From Gymnorhina tibicen (lineage: Eukaryota > Chordata > Aves > Passeriformes > Artamidae), in the NCBI GenBank assembly GCA_013399875.1, contig VXAZ01000607.1, positions 870,945 through 934,944 of the forward strand: a stretch of 64,000 nucleotides of DNA, written 5' to 3'. Shown here in pieces: positions 59,341-64,000 of this stretch. The notes under the pieces are model-generated. The model was not told the DNA's origin. It made no database searches and saw nothing but the letters and a program-made list of their open reading frames with translations. Numbering within the stretch: position 1 is the stretch's first letter; every line of letters begins with the position of its first letter. The position numbers and the translations under genes are program-made.

Positions 59341-62330
59341 TTGCCAAACTCCAGCACCCTCAGTGACACAGCAAAGCCCTGGGCCGTTCGGCCAGCACCT
59401 GCGCGCTCCAGAGAGGGGCCACAAAGTGTCCCCAGGATCTGTCACCACGCCACCCATCTCTGGGAGAGGTGCAGGAGCGAGTCCTGCCCGAGCAGCACAG
59501 CAATGCCCCCACCTCCCCAGCGGCACAAAACCTCCCAGGGAAGAGCCCATGCTTTTCTAAGAAGCGGATTTAGGAGCAGTCTCAGACAAGGACCGGCTTT
59601 GTGCCAGCCAGGGCTCTTCCTCCTGAGATAAGAGGCTTTTCCTGCTCTCCATGCGCGTCCATCACCTGTGCTGGCAGGCTGCTGCTTGGACCACACAGCC
59701 AGCCCCGAGACCACCCAAAATCAGCAAGTCCCTCAGAGCTGAGGTCCTTTAGCTGGGTGGGAACCTGACAGGGCAGGGAAAAGGCTGAACAATTTGTGTT
59801 TCAAGGGGGTTCACGCCATCCCCGTGGCAGGAACTAGACTGGAGCTCACGTTACCCCACTGGCAGCAGCTCTCCTGAGACCCCCGTCCTGATCCCGGTGC
59901 TCTGATCACCCGGGTGCCCACCCCAGCCCTCCTCCGAGGCTGGTGAGAAGCTGCCCCAGGAAAAACCCCACCCGTGGGGCTCCAAAGGGGCTGGAGGGGC
60001 CACCAGGGCTTCCCCGGCCCCCGGCTGAGCCGGGCTGCAGGGATGCTGGGCAGAGCAGCGGGCTAATGGCCACCTCGCAGCTCATTTATTATCCTCATTA
60101 AGGGTGTTTGACACCTGCCCTGTTCAAGGAGAAAGCGAACCAAAGCTCGGCACGCACCGGGCTGGGAATTACAGGTAGGTGGCAAGTCCTAACCGTTCCT
60201 TCCGTGCTGAAGAGAGGGCGGCAGGTCCATCACACAGCGCCCGCACGCTGGGAACGCCCGAGAGCCTCCGGCCTTCCCCGGAACGAGCTTCCTCCAAGCC
60301 CTCATCTCCAGGACACCTTTAACAGCCTTTGTGCTAACGAAGGGAGTGACCTTGGAGTTGATGGAGCGAGAAGTGGCACTTCCAAGCACCACGGAAGGGA
60401 TGAGGAGGGAAGCGGCCGAGGCTGGTCCCTTCCAGAGGTGCCTGGGAGAGCAGCACGTCCTCCCGGGATGTCACCTCCCCACCGTGGCTGCCCAGCCCCA
60501 GGAGTTAAAGCCGTGGCTCCCGCACGCTGTGCCCCTCAGGGACCCGTCTCAGGCGGGTGGAAATCGTGTCAGGAAATGCCAAGCAGGGCCTGGGGCGTTC
60601 AGCTGGTGCCCAGCAGAGCAGCAGCGATGGCAGGTACCTGCCACGGCATCTGCCCTGCCTGCCACTGCAATTTGGCTGCCACACGAGTCCCACCCTGGTG
60701 GCACAGCTCCTCTGGCTCGAGCACCACGGTCCTTCCTGACTTAACAAAGCAAAGAGGGAGCAAAGGAGAGCCTGCCTCTGGTCCTCTGTGGGTAAGGGCA
60801 CGGCTCAAACATGCTCCAAGCGCCTGCTCCTTAATGCATCTGCATGGAAATTAAGGCCTGAACCACCTCCAGCGATTACGACAGCACCCAGGCTGAGGCT
60901 GTAACCCTTGCCTGGGAAAAAAAAGCTCTCCCGGCTGGATTCCTGCTTCCTGAACCTCCCATGGCAGCCTGTGAAAGGTAACAGCCTCACCACACCATCC
61001 ACCCAGAGCTGGACATCCCCCAGCCCTGCCCCACCTCCCCAGCCCCGGGACCCTCAGCTCTGGGGGTGAGGAGCAAGCCCAGGGACCACAGGCAAGGGCC
61101 TCTCCCTCCCCTTGCAGAGCCACCTCCACGCCTTGGCCGTGCTGAACCCAACGCCTGAGGAGCTGCAGCTGAGTCCCAAGGGGACATCTGGTGACATTAC
61201 CCAGCCAGAGCGACAGCCCTGTGTCCCCAGGGAGGCCAAACGAGTGGGCACGAGGGGTGGGCAAGGGGACACACCAGAGGCCACGCACGCCTGGCCTTGG
61301 GCTCCCTCCACAACAGCCGGGCCACTCTCCCAATGCATCACAACCCACTCGGTGGCTTTTCAAGGTGGAGACCAGGATTTCCACCATGCAGCCGACAGCA
61401 GAACACATCAGGGCGAGCTCTGCCAGCTCCTCGCCTCTTCCCTGTCCCCTCCAAGGCGTGCTCGCTCCCCTCTCAGGGCCAGGAGCTGCCGCAGCCCTTC
61501 CCAGGCGCAGCTGGGAGCAGGCAGGAACACGAGCCTGGAAATGGAATTCCTAAACGTTTGGTACAGCTCTGCTGGCGGATGATGGCGGCAACACGCAGCC
61601 TGTGTGCGGTGGGGGATATTTCTGCGGGATCCACGAGCAGGGAAAGGGTAACTCCCAAGCCCATGGTTACGTAAAGACGGAGAGCTGGCTACAACCGAGA
61701 TTTCAAAGGCAAGGAACGCTCTGCACCCAGAGCTGCCACTGCACATCCTCCCCGAACAGCAGCACTGCAACGACTGCAACGACCGAGCGCCTTCCTCCTT
61801 CGTGCCCACCATGGAAGTCGCACCTATTAACGCGCTGCCTGCCTGGCTGCGAGATGCCTCCATGTCATCCGAGGCGCGGCTCAGCCTCACGTGCTGCCAT
61901 GTCAGAATTCCTGCCACAAAGGCTTCCAGCTTTATTCTTGCCCTCGGCTCGCCAGCTGCTCCGGAGAAGGACGGAGCGCTGCCCATCCGTGCCCCCAGCA
62001 CGGGGCCACACGGGCAGAGATCCCGGCACCCCAACACCAAGGTGCTGGGGTCACGGCTGCCTCAAGCCATGCCCCAAGCTCCCAGGCAGCCCCCAGCTCC
62101 AGAAAGGGCCGTTCCACAGCACATCCCTGGCACTCGCCCCTCGCACAAGGCACAGCCTCTTCCTCCAGAGGACAAACACCCAGGAACATCAGGGTTGCCT
62201 TTATCCGTTCCCCGTCCAAAGGCAGGAGCAGCCCGAAGCCCGCGCCAGGCGCAGGTAAAGGCTCCGGGCGAGCCGCCATGGTGGCTCCTGGTGCCGGGAA
62301 ATTTTGGCAGGATAAACAAGCGCCGGGCAC
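59341..62330. other. GC-rich intron 1, nothing strong recognised
   Basis: Three kilobases without a recognised gene, repeat or CNE-like block, except small patches at 60060-60115 (ctcatttattatcctcatta) and 60835-60900 (catggaaattaaggcctg). 61840-62320 is CpG-richer. All open frames are GC-driven and overlap on both strands. Confidence 0.6.
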
Positions 62331-62540
62331 GGCGAGGAGCCGAGCACTGCAGGCTTCTCCTCCGTGCATTTAATGAGGTTTCCATGTTTCATTTCAGAGA
62401 CAAACGAGCGCTGTGCCACACTGGGGGGCCGAGATGGGAGAGATTAGAAACCGCGAGCTGCACCGTTCGCTGCGCCCAGCGCGGGAACATCATGTAAATA
62501 TAATGCCAATATAAATCAGGCGGCAGAGCCATCCAGCAGC
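62331..62540. promoter_or_regulatory. DSCAML1: Candidate CNE in intron 1
   Basis: Contains gtgcatttaatgaggtttcc, catgtttcatttcagagac, gagagattagaaaccgcg and gtaaatataatgccaatata. Unique, moderately AT-rich. Confidence 0.33.
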
Positions 62541-62689
62541 ATCACGCAGGGAGACGCTTCCCTGGCTCCCAGCCTCTCAGTTGTGACCAGTCCGTTCCTC
62601 ATCACACCACTCGTCTCCCCTCTGCCTGGCTGCTCTCCCTCGCACTGCCAGACCATCTTGCTGCTCAACTCTGCGCTTGCCAACCGCCT

Positions 62690-63950
62690 ATTTCTGTTTA
62701 TTTTATAAACAGGGGCAGAAATAAGCAGCTACAGCCCATCAAGGGATTTCTAAACTTCAGGGGTCCCTTGGATCAAATGTTTATCTGCTTTCGGTTTCTA
62801 CTTGAGCTCTTGTTCTACAGCAGGAGCACGTTAAAAGGATGTGCTTCGATGCCCAGAAATATTAAGTATCTGAAAGGTTTATCATGCATTAAGCAATTCA
62901 TTTTTTTATCCTATTATTCTAATGAAACTTCCATTGTATTGCTGTCCTCTCTCTGGAACCGCTTCACGTTAACACTTTGCATCACCAGGACTGTTCGATG
63001 CTGAAGATCTCTTCTTTTTTTTTTAAGAAATAAAATGTAAAATGAGGCCACGAGGAGTTGTGCTAATGGAGGCTTTTAATTTGCTCTTCTCCGAAGAGAT
63101 AGCTCTGTGGGAAGAGATCCCTTTTCCAAGAAGCTGGGGCTGAAAAGATGCAAACAGCAATAAACCGGTGCAGCTCTTTATTATTTTGACTATTGGGGGT
63201 CGAAAGGCATCACGGCATCCTCGACGGTTATTTGTTTCCAGGTTTGTTTTTTCCTTTTAGCACAGTAAAAAATGCAAATGTAAGCAAAGCAGAGGCTGGC
63301 ACGTTCAGCTCAGCAGATCTGAAGCACAATAGCGATTTTGGGTAAAGCTCCCAAAAGCAGCTTCACCCCAGCTCGAATAAAGCAGCTATTCCATAATTAA
63401 TAATTGATGGAATAATTGATCACCACCGCACAACTGGACAGGGTGCCCTATTAAAGCTCGGTAAATATTTTTCATTGGATTAACATTCAGCTATCGGGGT
63501 AATGTAATGGGCAGCAAGAGAGGTCTCATGCAAGGAAGCAGCTCCGTCCCCTTTCTTTCGCTTTCCTCATTTCCTAAAATTTCCCCCTTGCTGTTCTCAA
63601 ATGTCAGAGACGATAATTAGGGCAAATGTCATTTTACATCCTCCGAGCAGACAATTTTCCGAGAGGTGGGCGCTTCCAACACCGCATCCGCAGGTCGGGT
63701 CATGGGCAAAGAGGTAATTTATTACAGAAACATAATTAAAAATTCCCGCAGATCCGGAAATGGGCAATTCCTTTATGTAACATGGATCGATTGTTGTAAC
63801 AAACGCAGTGGGATTTAAGTGCCCGTGCTCCACGCAGCTCCTGCCTCTCTTTAATTGCATCTAGAGCAGAGACTCGGTTAGAGTATCACCTCGCTGGATG
63901 TGGGCAGCATTCACTTAATGCCCAACTTTAAATTAATCTGTAATCTTCCA
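62690..63950. promoter_or_regulatory. DSCAML1: Long AT-rich candidate regulatory block in intron 1
   Basis: About 1.25 kb of unique AT-rich sequence, the longest such block in the window. It has a tandem aataattgat at 63399-63408 and 63411-63420, ccctattaaagctcggtaaa, cattggattaacattcagc, gaggtaatttattacagaaac, cataattaaaaattcccgc and taaattaatctgtaatcttcc. A 10-bp-scale T run (cttttttttttaag) is near 63012. No repeat family is recognised. The block is CNE-like throughout. Confidence 0.45.
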
Positions 63951-64000
63951 GCGTGCGTCTCCTTGACACGCTTGTTCCATGATTCTCCCCATCCCCCCCC

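Larger units (their letters stand above)
1..64000 (-). other. DSCAML1: DSCAML1 gene body (partial, both ends beyond window)
   Basis: The whole window appears to lie inside the DSCAML1 transcription unit, read right to left. Only exons 2 and 3 are visible. The full protein of this family has about ten Ig domains, six fibronectin III domains, one transmembrane segment and a cytoplasmic tail, so most of the gene lies to the left of position 1. Exon 1, with the signal peptide and promoter, lies to the right of 64000 or could not be recognised. In mammals this gene also has very long 5' introns, which agrees with what is seen here. Confidence 0.88.
56618..64000 (-). other. DSCAML1: DSCAML1 intron 1, 3' part
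   Basis: Sequence upstream of exon 2 in the direction of transcription. I searched it for a signal-peptide exon ending in phase 1 (the last base G needed to complete the Ala codon at the start of exon 2) and did not find a convincing one. GC-rich stretches at 56640-57470, 57740-58700 and 59340-62330 contain nothing I recognise. AT-rich islands and CpG-rich pieces are listed separately. No CR1 element is seen in this part. Confidence 0.85.

Noticed and set aside
1..64000. CRISPR arrays, operons, bacterial or phage genes
   Set aside because: No spaced direct repeats or dense one-strand coding. The spliced DSCAML1 exons and CR1 elements show a vertebrate genome.

Overview
This window is vertebrate, almost certainly avian, nuclear DNA. 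It contains part of one large gene on the minus strand: DSCAML1 (Down syndrome cell adhesion molecule-like 1), a neuronal homophilic adhesion receptor of the immunoglobulin superfamily. Two coding exons can be read directly, each with correct splice sites and matching phase. They are exon 2 (56300-56617, the first Ig domain) and exon 3 (53775-53921, the first half of the second Ig domain). The bird assignment rests on the repeats: nearly every interspersed repeat I recognise is a short, 5'-truncated CR1 LINE tail, and no mammalian SINE or L1 is seen. The high GC content and many CpG-rich stretches also suit an avian microchromosome.

Layout in the direction of transcription (right to left): 64000-56618 is the 3' part of intron 1; 56617-56300 is exon 2; 56299-53922 is intron 2 (2,378 bp); 53921-53775 is exon 3; 53774-1 is intron 3, at least 53.8 kb long and still open at the window edge. 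Exon 1 (signal peptide) and exon 4 (second half of Ig2) were not found. No other protein-coding gene, tRNA, rRNA or CRISPR array is supported. The many open frames of 60-340 codons lie in GC-rich intron, overlap on both strands and match no family I recognise.

The introns alternate between GC-rich stretches, where I see little, and AT-rich islands of 100-1200 bp that are rich in TAATTA, ATTA, CAATTA and octamer-type motifs. That is the usual look of conserved developmental enhancers, but conservation cannot be tested from one sequence. Eleven CR1 pieces lie between 16.8 and 51.5 kb. There are several CpG-rich islands, a 17-bp minisatellite, short tandem repeats and homopolymers. A perfect 143-bp inverted repeat sits at 31556-31698 / 33180-33322. 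A 34-base N gap is flanked by a 19-bp direct repeat, which looks like an assembly join artefact.

The window shows no new multi-gene system. The points most worth a second look are the inverted repeat, the dense candidate regulatory islands and the gap artefact.
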